Source: Gammaproteobacteria bacterium (GTDB taxonomy: Bacteria > Pseudomonadota > Gammaproteobacteria > Enterobacterales > Psychrobiaceae). From it: a stretch of DNA of 64,000 nt. Made by a program: the position numbers and the translations under genes. The notes under the pieces were generated by a model. It was not told where the DNA came from. It was given only the letters and a program-made list of their open reading frames with translations, and made no database searches. The stretch covers positions 62,001 through 126,000 of the forward strand of contig JABSRT010000004.1 in the NCBI GenBank assembly GCA_013214945.1. The letters run 5' to 3'. Below, in pieces: positions 1 through 9,090 of the stretch; positions within the stretch are counted from its first letter, which is position 1; every line of letters begins with the position of its first letter.

Positions 1-451
1 AGTTCAATACATCGATATGAAGACTTATTTGGTCGGAGATATATTAACTAAAGTAGACCGGGCTAGCATGGCACACAGCTTGGAAGTACGAGTTCCGCTG
101 CTCGATCATCAGTTTATTGAGTGGGCTGCCAATATTCCATCGAGTGAACGGTTAGCACAAGGGCAGGGTAAAGCGGTGTTTAAGCAAGCCTTAGAGCCTC
201 ATTTACCTAATGATGTGCTTTATCGTCAAAAAATGGGCTTTAGCATCCCTCTAGCTCAATGGTTTAGAGGACCGCTTAAAGAAAAGCTCGAACAAGGATT
301 ATTGTCTAATATCATGCTCAATAGCGGTATCTTTGATCCTGCAGCGTTAAAGTGGCTGCTAAAAAGCCATATCAATGGTTCTAGAGATAATAGCGCAGCA
401 CTGTGGTCGCTATTAATGTTTGAGCGCTTTTTAGCAAGCGAACTAAAATGA
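1..451 (+). CDS. Asparagine synthase-type amidotransferase, C-terminal part (5' end outside window)
   Basis: Only the last 150 or so residues are present; the reading frame is open to the left edge, so the gene starts outside the window. The visible part carries the asparagine synthetase C-terminal motif with [19 protein letters not shown] followed by LLDH, which belongs to the ATP-pyrophosphatase (synthetase) domain of glutamine-dependent asparagine synthases. The next gene starts inside its stop codon (ATGA, 4-nt overlap), so the two are translationally coupled. In exopolysaccharide clusters of the exosortase-A type, an AsnB-like amidotransferase is a regular member and probably amidates a sugar or lipid-linked intermediate instead of making free asparagine. 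That role is inferred from the downstream O-glycosylation ligase. The glutaminase domain cannot be seen here. Confidence 0.85.
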   Translation, partial: VQYIDMKTYLVGDILTKVDRASMAHSLEVRVPLLDHQFIEWAANIPSSERLAQGQGKAVFKQALEPHLPNDVLYRQKMGFSIPLAQWFRGPLKEKLEQGLLSNIMLNSGIFDPAALKWLLKSHINGSRDNSAALWSLLMFERFLASELK

Positions 452-1521
452 ACATTGCTGTCATTGGGCCGATACCACCACCGAGTGGCGGCATGGCGAT
501 GCAAACAGAGCAGCTGTGTCGGTTATTGGAACAAGCGGGGCATGAGGTAACGGCCATAGCTACAAATAGCGCCTATCGTCCGCAGTGGATCGGACGGGTA
601 TTTATGCTGCGCGCATTGTTCCGGCTATTTCACTATTGTTGGCTGCTACTTTCGCAGTTAAAAAAACAGCAAGTAGTTCATCTAATGGCTAATTCAGGTT
701 GGTCATTCTATCTGTTTGCAATGCCAGCGATTTATATCGCCTCATGGTATAAAGTGCCAGTTATTGTCAACTACCGTGGTGGTAATGCTAAGCCGTTTTT
801 TGCTAAATCTTGGCCTTACATCAAAGGTGCCTTTCACCGTGTTGATGCTATTATTGTGCCAAGTGAATTCTTGCGTCAAATATTTAGTCAATACGACTTA
901 CCGTCGCAAGTCGTGCCTAATATTGTCGATTTATCAATTTTTGATTATCAAGAACCTGACCTGTCGGTTGGCTGTTTGCACCTTGTAGTGACTCGAAATT
1001 TAGAGCTTATTTATGATAACGCCACAGCAATTAAAGCCTTTGCACTCTTTTGCAACAATCATCCTAATACAAAGTTAACGATAGCAGGCAGTGGCAGCGA
1101 ATTAACGGCATTAGAGCAGCTAACCATACAGTTGGAAGTCAGTGATAAGGTTAACTTTGTTGGGCGGTTAAGTCGCAGTGAAATCGCTAAACTGTATCAA
1201 TCATCCGATATTTTATTAAATACCAGTATTGTCGACAATACCCCCAATTCTATTATTGAAGCATTAGCATGTGGCGTTATTGTTATCACTAGTAATGTCG
1301 GAGGAATTCCATTTTTAGTTAAAGATGGTTGCCAAGCGTTGCTTGTTCCGCCAGAACAGCCGACAGCCATTGCACAAAAACTGGCATTGGTTATTGCGGA
1401 CCTTAAGCTGAGTTTGAAGTTAGCGCAGGGGGGACGTGAGATGGTGCAGCAATTTTCACCATTGGAGGTTATTCCATTACTTGAACAAATCTACCACAAG
1501 GTGATAAATCAAGATGCGTGA
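448..1521 (+). CDS. GT4-family glycosyltransferase of exopolysaccharide cluster
   Basis: 357-aa protein with the layout of a GT-B retaining glycosyltransferase. The N-terminus [17 protein letters not shown] is the glycine-rich start of the GT4 N-domain; the C-terminal half contains a nucleotide-sugar binding segment with the E-X7-E-like motif D263 to E271 ([14 protein letters not shown]), the first Glu being Asp as in many family members. It presumably adds a sugar to a lipid-linked repeat unit on the cytoplasmic face of the inner membrane; donor and acceptor are unknown. It overlaps the preceding amidotransferase by 4 nt and the following ligase by 8 nt, so all three are one operon. Family assignment is firm; substrate is not. 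Confidence 0.88.
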   Translation: MNIAVIGPIPPPSGGMAMQTEQLCRLLEQAGHEVTAIATNSAYRPQWIGRVFMLRALFRLFHYCWLLLSQLKKQQVVHLMANSGWSFYLFAMPAIYIASWYKVPVIVNYRGGNAKPFFAKSWPYIKGAFHRVDAIIVPSEFLRQIFSQYDLPSQVVPNIVDLSIFDYQEPDLSVGCLHLVVTRNLELIYDNATAIKAFALFCNNHPNTKLTIAGSGSELTALEQLTIQLEVSDKVNFVGRLSRSEIAKLYQSSDILLNTSIVDNTPNSIIEALACGVIVITSNVGGIPFLVKDGCQALLVPPEQPTAIAQKLALVIADLKLSLKLAQGGREMVQQFSPLEVIPLLEQIYHKVINQDA

Positions 1522-2812
1522 TATTGTACTGTTGGTCATTATCATTGGTCTGATCATTATGACCTTAAAAAAACCATTTTATGGGGTGCTTACTTGGTGT
1601 TGGATTAGTTATATGTTGCCGCATAAATTGTCTTGGGGTTTCATGTTGCATTTCCCTTCGGCCCAGCTTGTCGCAATCGCGTTTATAATTTCCTTGATGT
1701 TAAGTAAAGAGAAAAAAACGATTAATTGGCACTCTCCCATTGTCTGGTTATTGATCTTTAATCTATCGATGTTGCTATCGACACTGATTGGCTCGAAAGA
1801 TTTTGGTGCCTTGCAAATTTACACTCAAACTTTAAAAGTGCAGTTTTTTACTTTTCTAATTTATATGATGTTAACTAATCGCGAGAGGATCGATCAGGCG
1901 TTGTGGGTTATTTGCGCTAGCATTGGTTTTTATGGCGTAAAAGGCGGGATTTTTGTTATATTAAATGGTGGTAAAGATCGCGTGTGGGGACCGCCAGGTG
2001 GTTATTTTGAAGGTAACAACGAATTAGGTCTGACTTTGCTGATGATTGTGCCAGTGATGTATTACTTGATGCATACAGTCGATAAAAAATGGTGCAAACA
2101 TTTAATAGCGATAAGTATATTGTTATGTGTTGCTGCGGTGCTCGGTACTCACTCTCGCGGTGCCTTGGTCGCACTAATCGCATTGGCTGGTTTCTTTGTC
2201 TTAAAGAGTGATAAAAAGTTTATCGCCATAATACTACTAATTTTCTTATTACCAATTGGCTATCAGTTTATGCCTGACTCTTGGCATCAGCGGATGTCGA
2301 GTATTGTTCAAAATGATGAAGCCTCTTATGATGGCTCTATTCAAGGGCGATTCAACGCATGGCGCATGGCGTTTAACTTAGCCGCTGTTCATCCGGTCGG
2401 TGATGGTTTTGGCGCATTTAATCGAGTTAACTTTGCCCTCTACTCACCTGATCCTGAAAACTTTCATGATGCCCATAGTATTTACTTTAAAGTATTAGCT
2501 CAGCAAGGCTGGCTTGGTTTAGGCATCTATATCGCGATGTGGCTTTCAGCATGGCGACTGGCTAATAAAGTTCAAAAAGTTGCCAAAAAACATCAAGATT
2601 TACAGTGGGCAGATCTGCTGTGTCGAATGTTACAACTTAGTCTTATTGCCTATGCTAGCGGGGGGATGTTCTTAGGTTTATCGTATTTTGACTTGCCTTA
2701 TCACATGTTAATTACTATTTGTGCGGTCTATTTTGTTGTGATGCAGCAATTAAAAGAAAAAGCAAAAGTTACAGAAGTATCAAATGATCCTGCTTTACAA
2801 CGTGTTGGCTAA
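1514..2812 (+). CDS. Putative O-glycosylation ligase, exosortase A system-associated (Wzy/O-antigen ligase-like)
   Basis: 432-aa polytopic membrane protein with about ten or more hydrophobic segments. The N-terminus ([21 protein letters not shown], then WCWISYMLPHKLSWGF) and the segment WGPPGGYFEGNNELGLTLL near residue 160-175 match what I recall of the exosortase-A-associated O-ligase family. The large periplasmic loop with FHDAHSIYFKVLAQQGWLG (His318, His321) is typical of the Wzy_C/O-antigen ligase superfamily. It probably transfers or polymerises polysaccharide at the outer face of the inner membrane. It overlaps the upstream glycosyltransferase by 8 nt. The assignment implies that an exosortase (xrtA) and PEP-CTERM proteins should be encoded elsewhere in the genome, probably just left of the window; neither is visible. 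Confidence 0.82.
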   Translation: MRDIVLLVIIIGLIIMTLKKPFYGVLTWCWISYMLPHKLSWGFMLHFPSAQLVAIAFIISLMLSKEKKTINWHSPIVWLLIFNLSMLLSTLIGSKDFGALQIYTQTLKVQFFTFLIYMMLTNRERIDQALWVICASIGFYGVKGGIFVILNGGKDRVWGPPGGYFEGNNELGLTLLMIVPVMYYLMHTVDKKWCKHLIAISILLCVAAVLGTHSRGALVALIALAGFFVLKSDKKFIAIILLIFLLPIGYQFMPDSWHQRMSSIVQNDEASYDGSIQGRFNAWRMAFNLAAVHPVGDGFGAFNRVNFALYSPDPENFHDAHSIYFKVLAQQGWLGLGIYIAMWLSAWRLANKVQKVAKKHQDLQWADLLCRMLQLSLIAYASGGMFLGLSYFDLPYHMLITICAVYFVVMQQLKEKAKVTEVSNDPALQRVG

Positions 2813-2860
2813 TGCGGTATACCTAGATAGTCGTCAACGAGCATTGAGAAGCTGATATTA

Positions 2861-3154
2861 ATGATAAAAGTAATTATAGAGCGTGTGCTAGCAGAAGATA
2901 TGGGCAGTACTTATGATCGCGAAATAAAAAAAACCTTAGTTGCGGTGATGGCTGCCAAAGGTTTTATTTCAGGCACATCTTATGGTGATGTTAATAGCCC
3001 CAACATTCGAACCATTATTACCAACTGGGATAATGTTCGTTGTTGGGAGCGCTGGTATCAATCGCAGTCGCGCCGCGATGCTAATAAGTCGATTCAGCTG
3101 ATGTTGAAATATGACGAAAAAGTTAAAATATTAAGCCCGCAAGCCTTGTCATAA
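2861..3154 (+). CDS. Small antibiotic biosynthesis monooxygenase (ABM)-domain-like protein
   Basis: 97-aa soluble protein. It starts MIKVIIERVLAEDMGSTYDREI and contains GFISGTSYGDVNSPNIRTIITNW followed by WERWYQSQSRRD, the pattern of the ABM/dimeric alpha-beta barrel family (beta strand, long helix, G-F-x-S-G, then a W-x-x-W-x-W-Y helix). It lies 48 nt after the ligase in the same direction and may be read from the exopolysaccharide operon. Members of this family occur beside exosortase/EPS loci and as stand-alone heme- or quinone-related enzymes; no catalytic role can be deduced. The fold call is good, the function is unknown. Confidence 0.72.
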   Translation: MIKVIIERVLAEDMGSTYDREIKKTLVAVMAAKGFISGTSYGDVNSPNIRTIITNWDNVRCWERWYQSQSRRDANKSIQLMLKYDEKVKILSPQALS

Positions 3155-3187
3155 TCCTGTCAGCCCAAATCGACTTTTGACTCAAAG

Positions 3188-3955
3188 TTAGTTAACTTTT
3201 GGTGTTCGCTTTTCGATAAAATCACTTAGGGCTTCACGCGCTTCATCACTGTCGAGGTGCGTCATGAAAACTTCAGCCTCAGCTAAAATGGCTTGCTTAA
3301 TTGGCTCAACAAATGGCGCTTTTATTACTGCTTTACTCGCTTGTATTGCCTTTGGGGGTTGACTTGCCATTGCTTGTGCAACCGATATCGCCTGTTGTAT
3401 TACTTCTCCCTCATCACACACCTGATTGATTATGCCGAGCGTTAACGCTGTCTGGGCATCAAAGCTCTTAGCGAGTAAAATAAGCTCAGCTGCTTTTCTG
3501 TGGCCCATTAATTGGGTCAATAATAAGCTTGAACCTCCTTCAGGAGTCAAACCAAGGCTAGTGAATGGCATTTTAAATAAGGTGTTGTTACTGGAAACTA
3601 CATAATCACAATGCAATAACATCGTGGTGCCGATGCCAATAGCTGGTCCTGCAGTTGCTGCTATTAGTGGCTTTTTTAATTGGTGAATGGTGATTAAAAA
3701 CTTAAAGGCCGGCGCATTAATATCCTGAGGCGGATTTCTTAAGAAATCTTTTAAATCATTGCCAGCACAAAAAACATTTTCATCACCGGAAATTATGATC
3801 GCACGAATATTATTATCACAGTCTGCCTGTGTTAACGCCTGAACCAGTTCAAGGTACATCGCACCGGTTAAGGCGTTTTTAGCCTTTGTCCGGTTGATCA
3901 CAATGTGTTTAATAGTGTTATTGATGGTTGTGCTAAGTATATGTGGATTGATCAT
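3188..3955 (-). CDS. Enoyl-CoA hydratase/isomerase family protein
   Basis: 255-aa crotonase-superfamily enzyme. The oxyanion-hole segment VFCAGNDLKDF and the second conserved block GPAIGIGTTMLLHCDYVV, followed by FKMPFTSLGLTPEGGSSLLL, are in the expected order. The Glu in PEGG matches one catalytic glutamate of the family, while the other hydratase glutamate position (in the FTSLGL stretch) is not Glu, so an isomerase-like enzyme or another crotonase activity is as likely as a hydratase. It starts with ATG and is transcribed toward the exopolysaccharide operon, converging with it. It stands alone without other fatty-acid oxidation genes. Confidence 0.85.
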   Translation of the reverse strand: MINPHILSTTINNTIKHIVINRTKAKNALTGAMYLELVQALTQADCDNNIRAIIISGDENVFCAGNDLKDFLRNPPQDINAPAFKFLITIHQLKKPLIAATAGPAIGIGTTMLLHCDYVVSSNNTLFKMPFTSLGLTPEGGSSLLLTQLMGHRKAAELILLAKSFDAQTALTLGIINQVCDEGEVIQQAISVAQAMASQPPKAIQASKAVIKAPFVEPIKQAILAEAEVFMTHLDSDEAREALSDFIEKRTPKVN

Positions 3956-4040
3956 ATCGCTACTGGCCTTGTTAAACGCTTGTTTTAATTTGAACAGTAT
4001 AAGATTTGAACTCTTGATGCAAGCATACTAACCAGGCTAA

Positions 4041-4069
4041 TCAAATGGCAACACTTTAGTACAACATAG
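4041..4069. repeat. 29-bp dispersed repeat, copy 1
   Basis: This 29-bp stretch, beginning TCAAATGGCAACAC and ending AGTACAACATAG, matches 27 of 29 bases of 47639-47667 in the same orientation. It lies in the gap between the enoyl-CoA hydratase gene and the NUDIX gene, upstream of the former and downstream of the latter. The second copy sits at the end of a longer structured block after clpX, so this may be a truncated copy of an intergenic repeat family. Confidence 0.6.
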
Positions 4070-4101
4070 CCGACCATTATAGTTATAACGGCCAAGAGTT
4101 C

Positions 4102-4614
4102 TTACAATAACTCTTGAGATATCAACTTGAGTAAAAAAGTTTCCCTTTCTATCGACATCCCTTTCTTTTCGCTGTGCTTTAGTGTGTTTTCATTGTGCGC
4201 AATCGCATCAAAAATATTAATCCAAACAGGGCGCATACCATTGGTCACTTCATAGTCTTCAAAGCTCGTTTGGCCAAGATCTGTATCAATTGAACAGGTA
4301 TAGCAAAACGATTCCATATGCATGGTATCAAAATCATCTTTGTACCAGGGGCGGAATTCTTCGTAGTTACCAAATGGGACAATGTTGGAAATGTTATTAG
4401 CTCCGGTCTCTTCTTGTAACTCACGGATTAAGCCAGCAATTAAATCTTCGCCTTCATCAACGCCACCCCCGGGTAAGGTGTAGTCATGATAACGTTCAGT
4501 GTAGAGCATTAAGATATTGGTGCCGCTAAGTACAATGGCTCGAGTTGCTTGACGGTGAAATGAGCGGCCCCCGGTTATAACATCTGGGTGGCAACTGGAT
4601 TTTAATAGGCGCAT
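4102..4614 (-). CDS. NUDIX hydrolase
   Basis: 170-aa protein from the chosen ATG at 4614. The Nudix box G-X5-E-X7-R-E-L-Q-E-E-T-G-A (GGGVDEGED, then GLIRELQEETGA) is intact, so it should cleave a nucleoside diphosphate linked to another moiety using Mg2+. An in-frame TTG at 4656 would add 14 residues, but a perfect TATAAT hexamer on the minus strand lies just inside that extension, so the shorter start is preferred. No clear Shine-Dalgarno precedes 4614. It lies directly downstream of acnB, separated by a terminator hairpin. The substrate cannot be predicted; the N-terminal HPDVITGGRSFHRQATRAIVL block is typical of an uncharacterised gammaproteobacterial subgroup. Confidence 0.85.
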   Translation of the reverse strand: MRLLKSSCHPDVITGGRSFHRQATRAIVLSGTNILMLYTERYHDYTLPGGGVDEGEDLIAGLIRELQEETGANNISNIVPFGNYEEFRPWYKDDFDTMHMESFCYTCSIDTDLGQTSFEDYEVTNGMRPVWINIFDAIAHNENTLKHSEKKGMSIERETFLLKLISQELL

Positions 4615-4646
4615 ATAAAAATTAATGATTGAAGATAGAAAGCGCT

Positions 4647-4652
4647 CATTAT
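4647..4652 (-). promoter_or_regulatory. Predicted -10 box of the NUDIX gene
   Basis: On the minus strand this is a perfect TATAAT, 33 nt before the preferred NUDIX start codon and just downstream of the T-run of the acnB terminator. No convincing -35 hexamer is visible because the upstream side is the terminator stem. It could let the NUDIX gene be transcribed independently of acnB. Confidence 0.35.
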
Positions 4653-4653
4653 A

Positions 4654-4679
4654 CAAAAAAAGCCTCGCTATGCGAGGCT
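4654..4679 (-). terminator. Intrinsic terminator after acnB
   Basis: Read on the minus strand, the hairpin AGCCTCGC-ATA-GCGAGGCT is followed by a run of seven T. It lies 32 nt after the acnB stop codon and fits a strong Rho-independent terminator. Confidence 0.85.
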
Positions 4680-4710
4680 CCTGTCAGATAGTAATTAAAT
4701 CAACTAGCAC

Positions 4711-7308
4711 TTAAGCAGGTTGTTGGATAATCACGTTGTCTGCTTTCTTGGTATACGCTTCCATCTTATCGAAGTTCAAGTAGCGGTACGTATCAGCAGC
4801 AGTGGCATCTAGTTGCGCTGCATAGCTCATGTATTCTTCAACAGTAGGTAGTTTACCCAATATTGATGAAACCGCTGCAACTTCTGCCGAAGATAGGTAA
4901 ACGTTAGCGCCGTTACCTAGACGGTTAGGGAAGTTACGAGTCGAGGTTGAAACAACAGTTACCTTATCACCAACACGGGCTTGGTTACCCATACATAGTG
5001 AACAACCAGGTGCTTCTGTACGAGCGCCGGCTTTGCCGAAGATGCTGTAGTAACCTTCAGCAGTTAACTGAGCTGCATCCATTTTCGTTGGTGGTGTTAC
5101 CCATAAACGTGTTGGCAAGGTGCCGCCGTAGTTTTCAAGTAATTTACCTGCGGCGCGGAAATGGCCGATGTTAGTCATACAAGAACCGATGAACACTTCA
5201 TCAATCTTAGTACCAGCTAGCTTAGAAAGCAGCTCAACATCATCTGGGTCATTTGGACACGCTAGAATAGGCTCTTTAACATCAGCTAAATCGATTTCGA
5301 TAATTTCAGCATATTCTGCATCTTTATCGGCTTCCATTAGTTCTGGGTTAGCAATCCATTCCTGCATCGCAAGTACGCGACGTTCAATAGTACGAACATC
5401 GCCGTAGCCTTCGCTGATCATCCACTTAAGCATAACGATGTTAGACTCTAAGTATTCGATGATTGGTTCTTTGTCTAGTTTAATGGTACAACCAGCAGCA
5501 GAACGTTCAGCAGAAGCATCTGTTAGTTCGAACGCTTGCTCAACTTTAAGTTGGCTCAGGCCTTCAATCTCAAGAATTTTACCAGAGAAAGCATTGATTT
5601 TACCCGCTTTCTCAACGGTCAATAGACCTTTTTCAATCGCGTAGTATGGGATTGCATTAACCAAATCACGTAGGGTAATACCTGGGTTTAGTTCACCTTT
5701 AAAGCGAACTAGGATTGATTCAGGCATATCAAGTGGCATTACACCCGTTGCCGCAGCAAATGCGACTAGACCAGAACCCGCTGGGAACGAAATACCTAAT
5801 GGGAAACGCGTATGTGAATCACCACCAGTACCAACGGTATCAGGTAGTAACATCCGGTTTAGCCACGAGTGAATCACACCATCGTTTGGACGAAGTGAAA
5901 CGCCGCCACGGTTCATGATGAAATCAGGAAGCGTATGGTGAGTGTTTACATCAACTGGCTTAGGGTAAGCCGACGTGTGACAGAAAGACTGCATCGTTAA
6001 GTCAGCTGAGAAACCTAGACAAGCTAAATCTTTAAGCTCATCACGAGTCATTGGACCGGTAGTATCTTGAGAACCAACGGTAGTCATCTTAGGCTCACAA
6101 TATTGACCAGGACGGATGCCGTCAACGCCACATGCTTTACCAACCATTTTCTGACCAAGAGTAAAGCCTTTGTCACTTGCTTCAATATCGACTGGCTTAC
6201 GGAATAAATCAGTTTCACCAAGACCAAGAGAAGTACGAGCGCGAGCGGTTAGGCCACGACCGATGATTAATGGTATACGGCCACCGGCACGAACTTCATC
6301 GAATAATACTTCGGTTTTAAGCGAGAATTTAGTGATGATCTCTTCTGAACCGTGTGCGGTTACTTTACCTTTGTATGGGTAAACGTCGATAACATCGCCC
6401 ATGTTTAGGTTTGATACATCAAATTCTAATGGTAATGCGCCAGAATCTTCCATGGTGTTAAAGAAGATCGGAGCGATTTTAGCACCGATACAGATACCGC
6501 CGCCGCGCTTATTAGGAATATAAGGAATATCATCGCCCATAAACCAAAGCACAGAGTTGGTCGCCGACTTACGAGAAGAACCCGTACCAACAACATCACC
6601 CACGTATGCTAATGGGAAACCTTTGGCTTGTAGTGCTTCAATTTGTTTGATTGGGCCAATTTCACCGTCGTCATCTGGATTAATGCCTTCACGCTCGATT
6701 TTAAGCATCGCTAGTGCGTGCAATGGGATATCTGGACGAGACCAAGCATCTGGTGCTGGAGATAAGTCATCGGTGTTGGTTTCGCCAGTCACTTTAAAAA
6801 CAGTGAGGCTAAGCTTTTCAGCGACAGCAGGTTTAGCAGTAAACCATTCGCCAGCAGCCCAAGATTCCATCACTTGTTGTGCCGCTGCGTTACCCGCCTT
6901 GGCTTTTTCTTCAACGTCATGGAACGCATCAAACATTAATAAGGTATGAGAAAGTGCAGTGGCAGCAATCGAAGCCAACGCGTCATTGTCTAATGCATTG
7001 ATTAATGGGTCGATATTGTAACCGCCCTGCATGGTGCCTAGCAATTGCGTGGCATGCTCAGCTGAGATAAGTGGCGAACTTGCTTCACCAGTCGTTAGCG
7101 CCGCTAAAAAACCCGCTTTAACATAAGCTGCGTCATCAACACCTGGTGGTACACGGTTAGTGATAAGGTCGACGATGAACTCTTCTTCACCTGCTGGTGG
7201 ATTTTTAAGTAGTGCTACTAGTCCATTTACTTGCTCGGCGTTTAGTGGCAAGGGTACGATGCCCTGACTTGCACGTTCTTCAACGTGGCTACGATATGCT
7301 GTTAACAC
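4711..7308 (-). CDS. acnB: Aconitate hydratase B (bifunctional aconitase / 2-methylisocitrate dehydratase)
   Basis: 865 aa, the same length as the E. coli AcnB protein. The three cysteine ligands of the 4Fe-4S cluster are at the expected places: C710 ([13 protein letters not shown]) and C769/C772 ([11 protein letters not shown]). The N-terminal HEAT-like and swivelling domains precede the catalytic core, the AcnB-specific order. It interconverts citrate and isocitrate in the TCA cycle and probably also hydrates 2-methyl-cis-aconitate. The start is GTG at 7308, preceded by AGAGGA; the first residues [12 protein letters not shown] align with known AcnB N-termini. The gene is a single transcription unit with a terminator after it and a 495-nt upstream region containing three inverted repeats. 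Confidence 0.97.
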   Translation of the reverse strand: MLTAYRSHVEERASQGIVPLPLNAEQVNGLVALLKNPPAGEEEFIVDLITNRVPPGVDDAAYVKAGFLAALTTGEASSPLISAEHATQLLGTMQGGYNIDPLINALDNDALASIAATALSHTLLMFDAFHDVEEKAKAGNAAAQQVMESWAAGEWFTAKPAVAEKLSLTVFKVTGETNTDDLSPAPDAWSRPDIPLHALAMLKIEREGINPDDDGEIGPIKQIEALQAKGFPLAYVGDVVGTGSSRKSATNSVLWFMGDDIPYIPNKRGGGICIGAKIAPIFFNTMEDSGALPLEFDVSNLNMGDVIDVYPYKGKVTAHGSEEIITKFSLKTEVLFDEVRAGGRIPLIIGRGLTARARTSLGLGETDLFRKPVDIEASDKGFTLGQKMVGKACGVDGIRPGQYCEPKMTTVGSQDTTGPMTRDELKDLACLGFSADLTMQSFCHTSAYPKPVDVNTHHTLPDFIMNRGGVSLRPNDGVIHSWLNRMLLPDTVGTGGDSHTRFPLGISFPAGSGLVAFAAATGVMPLDMPESILVRFKGELNPGITLRDLVNAIPYYAIEKGLLTVEKAGKINAFSGKILEIEGLSQLKVEQAFELTDASAERSAAGCTIKLDKEPIIEYLESNIVMLKWMISEGYGDVRTIERRVLAMQEWIANPELMEADKDAEYAEIIEIDLADVKEPILACPNDPDDVELLSKLAGTKIDEVFIGSCMTNIGHFRAAGKLLENYGGTLPTRLWVTPPTKMDAAQLTAEGYYSIFGKAGARTEAPGCSLCMGNQARVGDKVTVVSTSTRNFPNRLGNGANVYLSSAEVAAVSSILGKLPTVEEYMSYAAQLDATAADTYRYLNFDKMEAYTKKADNVIIQQPA

Positions 7309-7400
7309 GACAATTCCTCTTTATTCATAATTTGAAAATTATGTTATTTATAATCATGCAGTAAAATTGCAAGGTATGCTTGCCCTGGTCCATTTCAATT

Positions 7401-7430
7401 GCTTTTTGATAATATGGGTTATCAAAAAGC
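7401..7430. repeat. Perfect 12-bp inverted repeat upstream of acnB
   Basis: GCTTTTTGATAA and TTATCAAAAAGC are exact reverse complements separated by 6 nt (TATGGG). No T-run follows on either strand, so it does not look like a terminator. It lies about 95 nt before the acnB start and could be an operator or a leader hairpin. Confidence 0.6.
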
Positions 7431-7441
7431 CAATAAACTAA

Positions 7442-7459
7442 TAACTATTATAATAGTTA
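7442..7459. repeat. Perfect 18-bp palindrome upstream of acnB
   Basis: TAACTATTATAATAGTTA is identical to its reverse complement. Its centre lies 35 bp from the centre of the neighbouring 12-bp inverted repeat. It also contains TATAAT-like sequence on both strands, so it may overlap a promoter. Binding factor unknown. Confidence 0.5.
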
Positions 7460-7803
7460 CCTTGTACGGCAATGTGAATGCTAGAGTTTGCAGCAAGGCA
7501 ATGAAATAAAGCGCAGGCCGAAGTCTTCCAATTTATGCACCTAGATTGAGTTAGGTAAATTTACCAAAAACGGCTAACTAAAAAGATTAGACGTATGGCT
7601 AGATGAGCCATATTATGCCTTAAAACGATATAAGTTTGGATTATACTTGGTATTTCTTTCGTGAATGCACTGGTGGGTAATGTTCACCGGTCGATTGCAG
7701 CGACAATAGATTAAAAAAGTTGAACTATTAGACAAAAATATTGGTCTGTTTACCGTGCTAATATTACGTATCATTAGCAGCATATTTTAGGTGAGAAACG
7801 ATA

Positions 7804-8337
7804 ATGACAAGCCCAGAGGTAGAAAAGTATAGTTATGTAAGCCGGATCCTGCATTGGATTGCAGCGTTGTTGATTTTTGGGCTATTTGGTCTTGGTTTAT
7901 GGATGACCGATCTCGATTATTATTCAACCTGGTATCAAACGGCGCCACAGCTTCATGTGCTGATTGGTTTGTTTTTGTTGCTTATTATGAGCAGTCGTGT
8001 GATTGCGCGACTATTTACCGCGGCACCTGCAGCCTTACCTCAATTGTCTCAGTTCGAAGTCGCTGCGTCCCATTTTGCGCACTTGTTATTGTACTTGGTG
8101 ACATTTATTATTTTGGTCAGTGGTTACCTGATAGTGGCCAGTGGCCAACCCATGATCCTGTTTGATTTGTTAGAAGTTCCTATTATAGGTAAGATTTTTG
8201 ACCAACAAGAAGACATAGCAGGTGATATCCATTATTGGTCTGCTTGGTTGGTGGTTGTCCTTGCACTCGGTCATGGCGCAGCGGCAATAAAACATCATCT
8301 TATTAGCGGCGATGACACATTACGCCGGATGCTGTAA
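7804..8337 (+). CDS. Cytochrome b561 family protein
   Basis: 177-aa integral membrane protein with four predicted transmembrane helices. Histidines placed for two b-type hemes are visible in RILHWIAALLIF, PQLHVLIGLF, HFAHLLLYLV and LALGHGAAAIKHH. Proteins of this bacterial cytochrome b561 family move electrons between the quinone pool and other acceptors, including superoxide, in the inner membrane. The ATG follows AGGTGAGAAACGATA. The downstream yceI-family gene is 45 nt away on the same strand, the same pairing as yceJ-yceI in E. coli, so the two are probably co-transcribed. Confidence 0.88.
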   Translation: MTSPEVEKYSYVSRILHWIAALLIFGLFGLGLWMTDLDYYSTWYQTAPQLHVLIGLFLLLIMSSRVIARLFTAAPAALPQLSQFEVAASHFAHLLLYLVTFIILVSGYLIVASGQPMILFDLLEVPIIGKIFDQQEDIAGDIHYWSAWLVVVLALGHGAAAIKHHLISGDDTLRRML

Positions 8338-8382
8338 TGTGTATAAAAATAAATTTTTAAATAAAAAATATAAGGTTATAAC

Positions 8383-8967
8383 ATGAAACTACGTAACACG
8401 GTTGTTGCAACAGCCCTAGTATTAGTTGCTGGATTTAGCTCGGTGGCTCAGGCTGCAGAATACAAGATTGATACTAAAGATACTCACTCTTTTATTCAGT
8501 TTAAGATCCAACATTTAGGATACAGCTGGTTATTAGGTCGCTTTAATAAGTTTGAGGGTGATTTTAGCTATGATCAAAACAATGAAGCTGCCAGTAAAAT
8601 ATCAGTAACAATTGATACCGCAAGTGTCGACTCTAATCATGAACGACGGGACAAGCACCTACGCAGTGATGACTTCTTAGATGTAGACAAATTTGAACAG
8701 GCTTCGTTTGTTAGTACCAGCTATAAGCCAGGCACTGAAGGTAAGGGTAAATTAATGGGCCAGTTCACGTTACATGGCGTGACTAAGTCAATTACGATTG
8801 ACGTAAACAAAATAGGTGAAGGTCAAGATCCGTGGGGAGGTTACCGTGCTGGTTTTGAAGGCAGCACCACGTTGAAGCTTACTGATTACAATATTATGAA
8901 AAATCTTGGGCCAAAATCTCAAGAAGTTGAACTTTACTTCTCGTTTGAAGGAATTCAACAAAAGTAG
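8383..8967 (+). CDS. YceI family periplasmic protein
   Basis: 194-aa precursor with a clear Sec signal peptide ending VAQAA. The mature part (EYKIDTKDTHSFIQFKIQHLGYSW, then FNKFEGDFSYD, and DFLDVDKFEQASFVS, then GKLMGQFTLHGVTKS) is the YceI lipocalin-like fold that binds polyisoprenoid lipids. Its place after a cytochrome b561 gene suggests a role with quinone-like isoprenoids in the periplasm, which is inference. A strong terminator follows, closing a two-gene unit. Confidence 0.93.
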   Translation: MKLRNTVVATALVLVAGFSSVAQAAEYKIDTKDTHSFIQFKIQHLGYSWLLGRFNKFEGDFSYDQNNEAASKISVTIDTASVDSNHERRDKHLRSDDFLDVDKFEQASFVSTSYKPGTEGKGKLMGQFTLHGVTKSITIDVNKIGEGQDPWGGYRAGFEGSTTLKLTDYNIMKNLGPKSQEVELYFSFEGIQQK

Positions 8968-8993
8968 TTACAAAACAAATCTTCCTTTGTTTT

Positions 8994-9018
8994 AGCCAGT
9001 CATCGACTGGCTTTTTTG
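8994..9018 (+). terminator. Intrinsic terminator after yceI-family gene
   Basis: The stem AGCCAGTC-ATC-GACTGGCT is perfect and is followed by a run of six T. It lies 26 nt after the stop codon. Confidence 0.85.
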
Positions 9019-9090
9019 TGCGCGCTAATTAAGCAATGGTTAACCCGACTTGAGCCATTATTTCCTTAATATATTTAGTAAGAAGAAAAC

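Larger units (their letters stand above)
7309..7803. other. Intergenic region between acnB and cytochrome b561 (divergent promoters)
   Basis: 495 nt without a credible gene, separating two divergent genes. It holds a perfect 12-bp inverted repeat at 7401-7430, a perfect 18-bp palindrome at 7442-7459 and a 7-bp hairpin (TATGGCT/AGCCATA) at 7594-7612. No riboswitch was recognised. Promoters of both genes must lie here but no hexamer pair is good enough to call. Confidence 0.6.
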
